Part shown: piece by piece, positions 1 to 6,892 of the stretch
How the letters are laid out: every line of letters starts with the position of its first letter
Numbering within the stretch: position 1 is the stretch's first letter
DNA from: Dorea_D hominis
GTDB taxonomy: Bacteria; Bacillota; Clostridia; Lachnospirales; Lachnospiraceae
NCBI RefSeq assembly: GCF_014287705.1
Contig: NZ_JACOOY010000005.1
Span: 1-64,000, forward strand
Length of the DNA: 64,000 nt
Reading direction: 5' to 3'
Notes under the pieces: model-generated
Databases searched by the model: none
The model's input: the letters and a program-made list of their open reading frames with translations, nothing else
What the model was told of the DNA's origin: nothing
Made by a program: the position numbers and the translations under genes

Positions 1-2
1 TG

Positions 3-953
3 CCGAATAGTCTGTTGTCTGATAAATATATATATTGTGCAGTAGCCGACGGAGTGCTGCAATATGAAAAAGAAGGGAAACTAATTCAGAAAAGGAAAAT
101 CAGTCAGGGAATATCGGAAATATGGCTTTATACAGGACAGAAGAATCTGTATTGTTATGTGAAAGATTTAAAAGGGATACGGTATGTGTATAGCTTTGAT
201 CTGGACGATGTTACAAGACCGGGTGAAATGTCTTCGGAAGTTTTAGATCAGACAACAGACTATTCGGCAGATGGAAATAAGAGGTTAGAAGAATATCGGG
301 CAGTGGAATTACCGGATTTATGGCTTCTTATTAATCGGTCAGACAGCAAAGTGCAATGGATGGACAAAGAGAAAGCGTTGAAAATAACTGGCAAAATCGC
401 TGAAGTTGCATTTGTAGACAAACATGAAAAACGGCTTGTATTCACAGAGAATATGGTAGTTAGTTATGATGGTAAAGATTTATATGTACGTGATGACTTG
501 CTGAAAATATCCGGAGAAAACAAATGGAAAGATTATGCAAATAGTATCACGGACAAGTACAGCATCGTGTCTGTAGATGTAAAGAAAAATACTGCCCTTG
601 TGAGATTTATATCTTATGGAGATGATGGGCGGGGCGTGAATCGATCAGGTTCTTTAGCAGAATTTGAAGGCAGTGGATTTGCCTGGATTGATTTATCAAC
701 GGGAAAGATTTCACATAAAGTAATCAAAGACAAAGAGCAGGTGCTTGCAGTATCAGATAACTATTATTCGACATTTTGCAAAGGAACTGTAAAACGGTAT
801 CAGGTTAAAGATGATAAATGCATCAGGGAAAGTAAAGTGAACGGATATAAGCGGAATGAAGAATATACGGTACAGACCTGTGGAAATGTTGTCTTTGTGT
901 TCGTGCGGCAGCAAAATGGAGATATGAAGCTATTAGATGCTATAGATATTTGA
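3..953 (+). CDS. Membrane/surface beta-propeller-like protein, C-terminal part (5' end outside window)
   Basis: The reading frame is open to the first bases of the window, so this is the 3' part of a longer gene; the in-frame TTG at 15 is probably internal. I do not recognise a named family. The visible 317 residues are rich in repeated beta-strand units with patterns such as KYIYCAVADGVLQYEKEGK and end at TGA 951-953. It is a paralogue of the 443-aa protein at 3149: both share the pattern KYIY followed by a polar D/EGKL turn, and matching C-termini (GYKRNEEYTVQTCGNVVFVF here, GYK..DEIIRYDFQTYGDKLYVV there). By that paralogue the missing N-terminus should carry a membrane anchor. Function is unknown; a WD40/PQQ-like propeller fold is inferred from the periodic strands. 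It ends just before a repeat (979-1086) that recurs further down the cluster. Confidence 0.7.
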   Translation, partial: PNSLLSDKYIYCAVADGVLQYEKEGKLIQKRKISQGISEIWLYTGQKNLYCYVKDLKGIRYVYSFDLDDVTRPGEMSSEVLDQTTDYSADGNKRLEEYRAVELPDLWLLINRSDSKVQWMDKEKALKITGKIAEVAFVDKHEKRLVFTENMVVSYDGKDLYVRDDLLKISGENKWKDYANSITDKYSIVSVDVKKNTALVRFISYGDDGRGVNRSGSLAEFEGSGFAWIDLSTGKISHKVIKDKEQVLAVSDNYYSTFCKGTVKRYQVKDDKCIRESKVNGYKRNEEYTVQTCGNVVFVFVRQQNGDMKLLDAIDI

Positions 954-978
954 TTTACAGAATTGTACGATAGTTAAA

Positions 979-1086
979 GTGAAACAGCAGGGTAATTTCT
1001 GGAGGGATGAAACAGAATTTTCCTGCTGTTTCTAAAAGGTTAAATATTATGTGATAAAAAAGATATTTTGTTTATTACTATAAATG
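979..1086 (+). repeat. Intergenic direct repeat A, copy 1, with hairpin
   Basis: About 108 bases that recur in diverged form at 2748-2857. Each copy holds an inverted repeat, GAAACAGCAGG (981-991) against CCTGCTGTTTC (1022-1032), with a roughly 30-base loop, followed by an AT-rich tail. It could act as the transcription terminator of the gene before it, but there is no clean T-tract after the stem. Being repeated downstream of a second accessory gene, it marks the edge of a duplicated block. Confidence 0.7.
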
Positions 1087-1229
1087 TAAGAGGATATATA
1101 TCTAAGAATTCCTCTGTTCCAACCCAAATTAAGAAATTCTTTCGGATTTTTTAAGCTTTTCTGTAACAAAACAAGAGCAACAAACGTTATTATATATATA
1201 AGACAATTTTATGCAAAGTGGGGAAAGAT

Positions 1230-2163
1230 ATGCAAAAGAGAAGAAAAGGAATAGTAGCAGTAATGGTTCCGGCGTTATTGCTGACCGGCTGTATGCGGAC
1301 TTCGATGAAAAGTCCGGAGTGGAAATTGCGGGAATCGATCGAGACATCGAATTTACAGGGCGTGAAAGAAGGGAGATGGCGAGTGTACACCATTTACTAT
1401 GGCGTTGATCCATGCGAATAAACCGGCTGTGCAGGCGCTGAAAGAGATGGGGGTTACATGGCAGGTAAGCAAAGAAGCGACCGAAGAGAATGATTCCTGG
1501 GTGCAGGTGTGTAAGTGGGGCAATCAGAAATCTGTGAAAATGCTTCTTGCAGAAGGATACAAACCAAAAGATTCGGAATGTTCGCTTGGATACGGCGTCT
1601 GCAATCCGCAGACATTACAGGCGTTGCTGGATAAGAAGATTTCCTATGATGTCCATTATAAGGAAGATGGGGAGAAAGCATTTTCCGGTTGGGAGGATTT
1701 GGCTTATTTTAACACGGAACTCGCATATGAGATTTATAAGAAAGATCCGGATTCTAAGAAGCTTGACGATATTTATGAAGGAATCTATGAAAGTGTCGAT
1801 AGAGATTTAGCAAGAAAATTTATGGTGGAAACACTGGACGCAAGTGACGAATCGGCTGCGAAAGCACTGGAATGTGCGGTGAATCTTGGCGATTACAATA
1901 TGGTGAAGAAGCTGATAAAAAGCGGCGTGGATGTGAATCAGGAGATTTCGCCGGTTGGTGATGCCGAGTCTGCAGGTGATGAGGACGAATCAGCAGTAAA
2001 ACATACCGTTCTGCATGCGGCGGCAGAGTGCACAAGCGAAGATATTGCAAAGTATCTGGTGAAGCACGGAGCGGATGTGAACAAGAAGGACGGTGATGGG
2101 AATACGGCATATGACATTGCGAAGAAAAATCAGTTTTTTTCAGATGTTGATTTTTTGAAGTAG
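1230..2163 (+). pseudogene. Ankyrin-repeat lipoprotein, broken by a one-base frameshift
   Basis: Two overlapping frames make one protein. The first part (ATG 1230, GGGGAAAG just upstream, stop 1421) has a lipoprotein signal peptide MQKRRKGIVAVMVPALLLTGC, lipobox LTGC, then about 45 residues. The rest lies in the +1 frame (ATG 1399 to TAG 2163, 254 aa) and ends with ankyrin-like repeats (TVLHAAAECTSEDIAKYLVK, then HGADVNKKDGDGNTAYDIAK). Removing one G from the GGG run at 1371-1373 joins them smoothly as ...GVKEGDGECTPFTMALIHAN.... The intact form would be an exported, lipid-anchored ankyrin protein, probably for protein-protein contact; the partner is unknown. It could be a true mutation, slippage at the G run, or a base-call error. 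Its last 250 bases are duplicated at 2865-3141. Confidence 0.75.
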
Positions 2164-2188
2164 GGTGTTTGGGGTGAACACAAAGGAG
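1913..2188 (+). repeat. Direct repeat B, copy 1 (ankyrin 3' end plus next ribosome-binding site)
   Basis: About 276 bases, nearly identical to 2865-3141. It covers the last two ankyrin units, the stop codon and the following GTGAACACAAAGGAG leader that provides the ribosome-binding site of the next gene. The copies differ by scattered substitutions and one small indel. Homologous recombination between the copies would delete or duplicate the 175-aa gene between them. Confidence 0.9.
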
Positions 2189-2201
2189 GTTGAATGAAGT
2201 A

Positions 2202-2729
2202 ATGAAAGTAAAAAAGAAATGGATATGTATAATAGTTGGAATAATATTTATATTCTATTTGATTTTAATTATATTTTTTAATATTTTTCCTATTTATTTA
2301 AATTCTGCGGTTATGAAAAATGATTATGCAGAATCAGTGAGTGATGATAAAGCGTGGAAAATATATTTAATTCCAGATTCATTAGGATTTGTGCGAGGCT
2401 ACATAATTCCAAAAGAAAATCATATGCCAAAAGAGATTACAGTTTTAACAAAAGAATATGGTTCATTTGATAAAGCAACTACAAAAATGTATATAGCTGA
2501 TGATTTAGAAACGCCAGCAGAAAAAAATATATTAAAAGGGGAAAAAGTATATGATTTTATAGAAGCGGAAAGCGGTGCGGAAGAAAAAACGGAAATACCT
2601 ATTATCATCAAATGGACCAATAAATCAAATCAGTTAATAGAATCAAAAGCTACTATCAAATATGATAAGTGGAATGCATATGGATGGTTTACAACACTTA
2701 AAGTGAAACTGGGCCTGGACGTGTTTTAG
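2202..2729 (+). CDS. Single-pass membrane protein of unknown function, AT-rich
   Basis: A 175-aa protein. I chose ATG 2202 because AGGAGG lies at 2184-2189; the in-frame TTG at 2190 directly abuts that site and cannot be served by it. Residues 1-10 are basic and about 12-35 form one strong hydrophobic helix ending IFFNIFPIYLNS, so the remaining 140 residues should lie outside the cell. That part has alternating strand-like segments with no motif I recognise. Base composition is clearly more AT-rich than the neighbours, notably in the membrane segment, and the gene sits between two copies of repeats A and B. This suggests separate acquisition or insertion within the duplicated block. Confidence 0.65.
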   Translation: MKVKKKWICIIVGIIFIFYLILIIFFNIFPIYLNSAVMKNDYAESVSDDKAWKIYLIPDSLGFVRGYIIPKENHMPKEITVLTKEYGSFDKATTKMYIADDLETPAEKNILKGEKVYDFIEAESGAEEKTEIPIIIKWTNKSNQLIESKATIKYDKWNAYGWFTTLKVKLGLDVF

Positions 2730-2747
2730 TGTATTAGTATAATGCAA

Positions 2748-2857
2748 ATGAGACAGCAGGACTATTTCTGAATACGTGAAACAGAATTTTCCTGCTGTTT
2801 CTAAAACTTTGAAATTATATGTCACAAAAGAGAGCTATTGTTTGTTACTGCATATGT
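2748..2857 (+). repeat. Intergenic direct repeat A, copy 2
   Basis: Diverged second copy of the element at 979-1086. The same inverted repeat is kept: GAGACAGCAGG (2750-2760) against CCTGCTGTTTC (2791-2801). Immediately after it the sequence jumps into the middle of the ankyrin coding sequence (repeat B, 2865 on), so about 790 bases present after copy 1 are missing here. Confidence 0.7.
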
Positions 2858-2864
2858 GGGATTA

Positions 2865-3115
2865 TGATAAAAATCGGCGTAGATGTGAATCAGGAGATTT
2901 CGCTGGATGATGATGCCGAGTCTGCAGGTGATGAGGACGAATCAGCAGTAAAACATACCGTTCTGCATGCGGCGGCAGAGTGCACAAGCGAAGATATTGC
3001 AAAGTATCTGGTGAAGCACGGAGCGGATGTGAACAAGAAGGACGGTGATGGCAACACGGCATATGACATTGCGAAGGAAAATCAGTTTTTTTCGGATGTT
3101 GATTTTTTGAAGTAG
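2865..3115 (+). pseudogene. Ankyrin gene remnant (3' end only)
   Basis: The coding part of repeat B, copy 2. It encodes the last two ankyrin-like units found at 1913-2163, with a few substitutions (for example EISLDDD for EISPVGD and KENQ for KKNQ). The open frame extends upstream to ATG 2819, but that start lies in repeat A, has no ribosome-binding site and gives a non-ankyrin N-terminus. There is no signal peptide. It is therefore a truncated copy left by duplication and internal deletion, not a working gene. Confidence 0.8.
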
Positions 3116-3141
3116 GAGTGTTTTTTGTGAACACAAAGGAG
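2865..3141 (+). repeat. Direct repeat B, copy 2
   Basis: About 277 bases matching 1913-2188 at an offset of about 952 bases. It ends in the same GTGAACACAAAGGAG sequence, which here serves as the ribosome-binding site of the gene starting at 3149. Confidence 0.9.
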
Positions 3142-3148
3142 AACGGTT

Positions 3149-4480
3149 ATGAAAAAGAAGAGAAAGAGTTTATGGATCGTGTTGGTCTGTCTGTTGGTGA
3201 TTATTTATCTGGCTGGTTATTACCTGTTCTGGATGCGGACAAATCCGATCAGTTATTATTTGGAGAAAGCAAAAGGAAATTATAATGTCAGCAGGGTTCT
3301 TCATAATGCGAGAACCGGTGATGCGAGAATGTTGGCAATGCTGGGTGATAAGACATATTATTATGATTATTCGGATAAGAAATTAAGAACTGTAGATCCG
3401 AAAAGTGGAAAACTTCAGTCGGCGCTGGAAGATGCAGGAACTTATACAAATGGCAAATATATTTATGTGAATTCTTGGGATGCGCTGCGCCAGTATGATG
3501 CGGATGGCAAGCTGGTTGCTGAGCGGAAAATGGATGCGGATGGAAGGATTGAAAAGGCATTTCTCGGTAAAAAATATATTTATATTATTTGCAGTACAGG
3601 GGAAGATGATTCATATCAGAAGATGTTATATGTAGTGGATGCAGAGAATGTCCGAAAAACGGTGGATTTAGGTGAACTAAAAATACAGACAGGCAAAGGC
3701 GCATTTATAGATTGGGATAAGCACTGGATAGAACATACAAAGATTACGACACCGGATATGGAGCTTTATCATGCAGGCAGCTGTAAGCGGGAAAAGACAA
3801 AAGACGGAGAAGTAGGTTATCGGTTACTGCTTAAGGATACGTCTGCGGGAGATTTTTTGGCTACGGTTATGGTAAATAAGAAAACAGGAGAACGAGTACA
3901 TCAACTGGATACGGATTTACAAGATGGAAAATTACTGGCATCCTATAAAGATACCTTGTATGCATGGGATTTTCGTAATGAATCAAAGGATTTCCGTATT
4001 TATAAAACAAATGCCGACGGAAAAAATGAAGAGTTGTATCAGTCCGAAAAATACAAACCGGTAGATATGAAAGTATCCGGAAATATGCTTATGCTTCAAC
4101 TGGAAGATTACCGTTTGGGTGGCATGGAACATTACACAGGAGCAGGTTATGAAGCGGCAAGATACAGTGGTGGTGAACTGATTTACTATGATATGGAGAA
4201 GCAGAAGATTACAGCGAAGTATGAGCTTGAAAAAGAGCAGGCTGTTTTCATGTCAGCAGATGCTTATGCAACATTCAAGGATGGAAAGGTGAGCTATTAC
4301 AAAACCGGTCAGGATACGCCGCTCTGGACGAAGAAGATAAAGGGTTACAAGACCGGTAAAGGTGACGAGATTATCCGTTATGATTTCCAGACATATGGAG
4401 ACAAGCTGTATGTTGTGTACGTGGATGATGAAAGCGGGGAGAATATGCGGATAATGGATATTATGGAACTGGAGAAATAA
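3149..4480 (+). CDS. Membrane-anchored beta-propeller-like protein
   Basis: 443 aa. AAAGGAG at 3135-3141 precedes ATG 3149 at a normal distance. Residues 1-8 are basic (MKKKRKS) and about 8-30 form a hydrophobic signal-anchor (IVLVCLLVIIYLAGYYLFW), so the bulk is extracellular. The rest is repeated strand units: KTYYYDYSDKKLRTVDPKSG, YIYVNSWDALRQYDADGK and similar, the style of PQQ/WD-like propellers in which values are compared and a ligand sits in the central channel. There is no catalytic motif that I recognise. It is paralogous to the partial protein ending at 953. The next gene follows after 22 bases, so the two may be co-transcribed. Function is unknown. Confidence 0.8.
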   Translation: MKKKRKSLWIVLVCLLVIIYLAGYYLFWMRTNPISYYLEKAKGNYNVSRVLHNARTGDARMLAMLGDKTYYYDYSDKKLRTVDPKSGKLQSALEDAGTYTNGKYIYVNSWDALRQYDADGKLVAERKMDADGRIEKAFLGKKYIYIICSTGEDDSYQKMLYVVDAENVRKTVDLGELKIQTGKGAFIDWDKHWIEHTKITTPDMELYHAGSCKREKTKDGEVGYRLLLKDTSAGDFLATVMVNKKTGERVHQLDTDLQDGKLLASYKDTLYAWDFRNESKDFRIYKTNADGKNEELYQSEKYKPVDMKVSGNMLMLQLEDYRLGGMEHYTGAGYEAARYSGGELIYYDMEKQKITAKYELEKEQAVFMSADAYATFKDGKVSYYKTGQDTPLWTKKIKGYKTGKGDEIIRYDFQTYGDKLYVVYVDDESGENMRIMDIMELEK

Positions 4481-4502
4481 ATTTACAAGGGGAGTGGATG
4501 AT

Positions 4503-4994
4503 ATGTGCAGAAGAAAAGTCTGGAGCGTTGTGGCAATCCTGCTGGTGTTTGGGAGTATGATTTTCTTCGCGGGAGCACCGGATTAGATGAACTGTCAGGT
4601 GACGATACGTGTAAACGGAAAAAAGATTTCATCGTATGATAATTTAAAAGTGAAAGTGTATAAAGAAGGAAAGCAGCAGAAAGTAACGGTGGTTTCAGAT
4701 AAAAACCAAGTCAGGATAAAATGGGAACCGGATATTGATAAATATTTTTTGAAGTTGCAGATGTCGTTAAAAGATGAAGTGGGCAATGTTCCGGATATGA
4801 ATGCAGTAATGGAATATTATCATTTTCCGGATGGAACATCTACAGTTGCGAAGTGGGATATTAATTATGTGCAGGAACACGGGAAATGGATTGTACAACA
4901 CACCTGTAAGATGAAAATGGGAGATAAGAAAGAGATGACTGACAAGTATAAGTTCAAACCGGATGAAAAACAATTTTTATATTATGGTGTGTAA
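4503..4994 (+). pseudogene. Exported small protein interrupted by an in-frame TAG after the signal peptide
   Basis: ATG 4503 (AAGGGGAG upstream) opens a 27-codon signal peptide, MCRRKVWSVVAILLVFGSMI then FFAGAPD, which ends at TAG 4584-4586. The very next codon, ATG 4587, continues in the same frame for 135 aa to 4994 (starting MNCQVTIRVNGKKISSYDNL). The two halves look like one secreted protein of about 162 residues with a nonsense mutation exactly at the cleavage region. The 135-aa part has no ribosome-binding site of its own at the proper distance and no signal peptide, so it is probably not exported or not made. The mature domain is beta-rich and I do not recognise it. The last coding gene of the 1-5 kb accessory cluster. 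Confidence 0.7.
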
Positions 4995-5285
4995 AAACGA
5001 GCTGTAAAGAAGGCAGTGAAGAGCTGTGAAAAAATGAGCTGAAAAGAAAGTTACAAAAAGCTGTAAAGAAAGGATTACTATACAGTCAAAAATGCCCGTG
5101 TTCGGGCGAGAAATTCATTTTTTGAGAAGAAGAGACAATTGAATACAGAAGTTCGGGGGCAGGGTAGAACTTAGAAGTTTGTTTTGCGTAGATATTTTGA
5201 TATGTGTAGGTAATTTTGAAATATTTTAGTAAAATAAACTAGAATAAAAACACAAATAAATGGAATATATTCCGGATATGAATTG
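4995..5285. other. Non-coding AT-rich stretch with a degenerate short repeat
   Basis: No gene is supported here. Four imperfect copies of GAGCTGTAAAGAA occur at 4999-5011, 5021-5033, 5036-5048 and 5058-5070. A small hairpin GCCCG-TGTT-CGGGC follows near 5094-5107 but without a T-tract. The rest is AT-rich and featureless up to the tRNA terminator. Confidence 0.5.
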
Positions 5286-5314
5286 AAAAAAGACTTGCAA
5301 TTGCAAGTCTTTTT
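5286..5314 (-). terminator. Intrinsic terminator of tRNA-Met copy nearest 5.3 kb
   Basis: On the minus strand, AAAAAGACTTGCAATTGCAAG closes into a perfect palindromic stem with GACTTGCAATTGCAAGTC and runs into TTTTT. It lies five bases after the tRNA 3' end. Confidence 0.85.
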
Positions 5315-5318
5315 AAAG

Positions 5319-5392
5319 TAGCGGGAACTGGATTTGAACCAGCGACACCACGGGTATGAACCGTGTGCTCTAGCCAACTGAGCTATCCCGCC
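5319..5392 (-). tRNA. tRNA-Met (CAT), elongator type
   Basis: 74 bases on the minus strand. The acceptor stem GGCGGGA pairs with TCCCGCT, discriminator A; the anticodon arm is CACGG-TTCATAC-CCGTG; the T arm carries GGTTCAAATCC. It lacks the three G-C pairs in the anticodon stem that mark initiator tRNA, so it is elongator-like. CCA is not encoded. It is base-for-base identical to the copy at 5466-5539. Confidence 0.92.
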
Positions 5393-5433
5393 ATGAAAAT
5401 ATTGCCCGTAAGTACTGTTAATATTACGGATGT

Positions 5434-5461
5434 AAAAAGACTTGCAAGAACAAGTCTTTTT
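5434..5461 (-). terminator. Intrinsic terminator between the two tRNA-Met genes
   Basis: On the minus strand the arms AAAAAGACTTG and CAAGTCTTTTT enclose a six-base loop, directly after the 5466-5539 tRNA. It is a near copy of the terminator at 5286-5314, so tRNA plus terminator was duplicated as a unit. Confidence 0.8.
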
Positions 5462-5465
5462 AAAG

Positions 5466-5539
5466 TAGCGGGAACTGGATTTGAACCAGCGACACCACGG
5501 GTATGAACCGTGTGCTCTAGCCAACTGAGCTATCCCGCC
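5466..5539 (-). tRNA. tRNA-Met (CAT), second identical copy
   Basis: The same 74-base cloverleaf as 5319-5392, with anticodon loop TTCATAC. It is transcribed first of the pair, 23 bases after tRNA-Val, and is followed by its own terminator. Confidence 0.92.
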
Positions 5540-5562
5540 ATAAAGAAATATTTTTATAAGTA

Positions 5563-5635
5563 TGGGACCAATAGGGCTCGAACCTATGACCCTCTGCTTG
5601 TAAGGCAGATGCTCTCCCAGCTGAGCTATGATCCC
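5563..5635 (-). tRNA. tRNA-Val (TAC)
   Basis: 73 bases on the minus strand. Acceptor GGGATCA pairs with TGGTCCC (one G-U), discriminator A; anticodon stem TCTGC/GCAGA with loop CTTACAA gives anticodon TAC; T arm ATAGG-TTCGAGC-CCTAT. CCA is not encoded. First gene of the small tRNA operon. Confidence 0.93.
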
Positions 5636-5668
5636 ATATTTACCCGGCTCTCTCAAACCGACTTCGTT

Positions 5669-5698
5669 ATTATACAATCAAAAGTGAGGAAATGTCAA
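5669..5698 (-). promoter_or_regulatory. Promoter of the tRNA-Val/Met operon
   Basis: On the minus strand a consensus TTGACA (5698-5693) is separated by 18 bases from TATAAT (5674-5669), about 34 bases before tRNA-Val. Confidence 0.8.
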
Positions 5699-5706
5699 CA
5701 CTTTTT

Positions 5707-5736
5707 TTGCAAAAAATTGTAAGTATGTGATATAAT
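5707..5736 (+). promoter_or_regulatory. Promoter of the 5842-6807 genes
   Basis: TTGCAA (5707-5712), 18-base spacer, TATAAT (5731-5736), with a preceding TG. It diverges from the tRNA promoter only a few bases away and would give a leader of about 100 bases. Confidence 0.65.
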
Positions 5737-5841
5737 ATGCTCAGATGTGCGAAAAACAGCCGATTTGTGCGAATTATAAGAAGTTTTATAGAAGTTATAA
5801 AATCGGCAGACATTAATAAAACACAGGCAGGAGGACATGAA

Positions 5842-6228
5842 ATGACAAAAGGTCGCGTATTTTTTCGAATTATTGTAGGGGGATATCTTGGATATCTGGG
5901 AATTGATCTGATAAAGAAGACGATGACAAACAGGCCGGAGAATGCAACGCTTTATCTGGTGCTGGGTGTGGCATTTGCTGTACTTGGAATCGTATGGTGT
6001 GCGAAGGCAGTCGTGATGGCAGTGAAGCATGAGTATGTGGAAAATGACGGAGAAGAGCTGGACTGCGAGGAATTATTAGAGAGCGATGTGGATGAAGACG
6101 GTAAACTGAACCGGGATAAGCTGTTAGGCAATACAGATACACAGAAGAGTGATGAACCGGTGGGAGCAGATCACAGTGAAGCCAAAAAACAGGAAGAGAA
6201 TACAGATCACAATAATGTTACAGAATAA
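5842..6228 (+). CDS. Small two-helix membrane protein, acidic tail
   Basis: 128 aa from ATG 5842, chosen because CAGGAGG lies at 5828-5834; the longer open frame from 5737 would begin inside the promoter. Two hydrophobic segments are visible, about residues 6-25 (FFRIIVGGYLGYLGIDLI) and 34-58 (LYLVLGVAFAVLGIVWCAKA), followed by a highly acidic, hydrophilic tail (ELDCEELLESDVDEDGK) of about 65 residues that should be cytoplasmic or surface-exposed. I recognise no family. It is 30 bases upstream of ispF and likely co-transcribed. Confidence 0.75.
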   Translation: MTKGRVFFRIIVGGYLGYLGIDLIKKTMTNRPENATLYLVLGVAFAVLGIVWCAKAVVMAVKHEYVENDGEELDCEELLESDVDEDGKLNRDKLLGNTDTQKSDEPVGADHSEAKKQEENTDHNNVTE

Positions 6229-6258
6229 GAAATATATTCTGGGAAAGGAAATAACAGT

Positions 6259-6807
6259 ATGAGAGTTGGAATGGGATATGATGTTCATAAACTGACAGAG
6301 AACCGCAAACTGATTCTTGGAGGAGTAGAGATCCCTTATGAGAAGGGGCTTCTGGGACATTCGGATGCGGATGTGCTGCTGCATGCGATTATGGATGCAC
6401 TTCTGGGAGCGGCAGCTCTTGGTGATATCGGAAAACATTTCCCGGATACAGATCCGGCATATAAAGGAGCGTCCAGTATTGAACTTCTGAAACATGTTGG
6501 AAAGCTGATCGACGAGAAATTATATGTCATCGGTAACATTGATGCAACCATTATTGCGCAGAGACCGAAGATGGCATCTCATATTGAGCAGATGCGTAAA
6601 AATGTGGCAGAAGCACTTCACATTGATGTAGATCAGGTAAATATTAAAGCAACTACAGAAGAAGGGCTTGGATTTACCGGAACAGGTGAAGGAATCTCCT
6701 CACAGGCTATCGCATCACTGGATACGATTGCCAATTACAGTTACCAGGTCGGTCCGCAGACCGGCGGCTGCGCAGGATGTGGTGGCTGCCCGAATGTGGG
6801 AAAGTAA
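6259..6807 (+). CDS. ispF: 2-C-methyl-D-erythritol 2,4-cyclodiphosphate synthase with a Cys-rich tail
   Basis: Fifth step of the non-mevalonate isoprenoid pathway: cyclises CDP-methylerythritol 2-phosphate with loss of CMP. Family motifs: N-terminal RVGMGYDVHKL with the zinc ligands D8 and H10, the GHSDADVLLHAIMDALLGA block, LGDIGKHFPDTD, and ATTEEGLGFTGTGEGI near residue 135-150. Normal IspF proteins end at about residue 158. This 182-aa version continues with about 24 residues ending in a glycine/cysteine tail that holds C171, C174 and C177 in a CxxCxxC pattern, which could bind a metal or form disulphides. Strong start with AAAGGAAA upstream. Confidence 0.96.
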   Translation: MRVGMGYDVHKLTENRKLILGGVEIPYEKGLLGHSDADVLLHAIMDALLGAAALGDIGKHFPDTDPAYKGASSIELLKHVGKLIDEKLYVIGNIDATIIAQRPKMASHIEQMRKNVAEALHIDVDQVNIKATTEEGLGFTGTGEGISSQAIASLDTIANYSYQVGPQTGGCAGCGGCPNVGK

Positions 6808-6892
6808 AGGCGGGCAGGACAAGATGCAGGTATTATAGTTGAGTTGGGAAATTACTATATCATTATATGAAATATAAAGGACTGGAAGAAGA

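Noticed and set aside
1129..1413. Minus-strand open frames opposite the lipoprotein start
   Set aside because: They are shadows of the plus-strand signal peptide region with no ribosome-binding site and no recognisable protein.
979..3141. Insertion sequence or CRISPR as the cause of the repeats
   Set aside because: No transposase, terminal inverted repeats or regular spacers are present; the repeats contain coding sequence and look like segmental duplication.
5171..5722. Long open frames on both strands across 5.2-5.7 kb
   Set aside because: They are translations through three tRNA genes and their terminators; the repeated peptide pattern is caused by the duplicated tRNA-Met.
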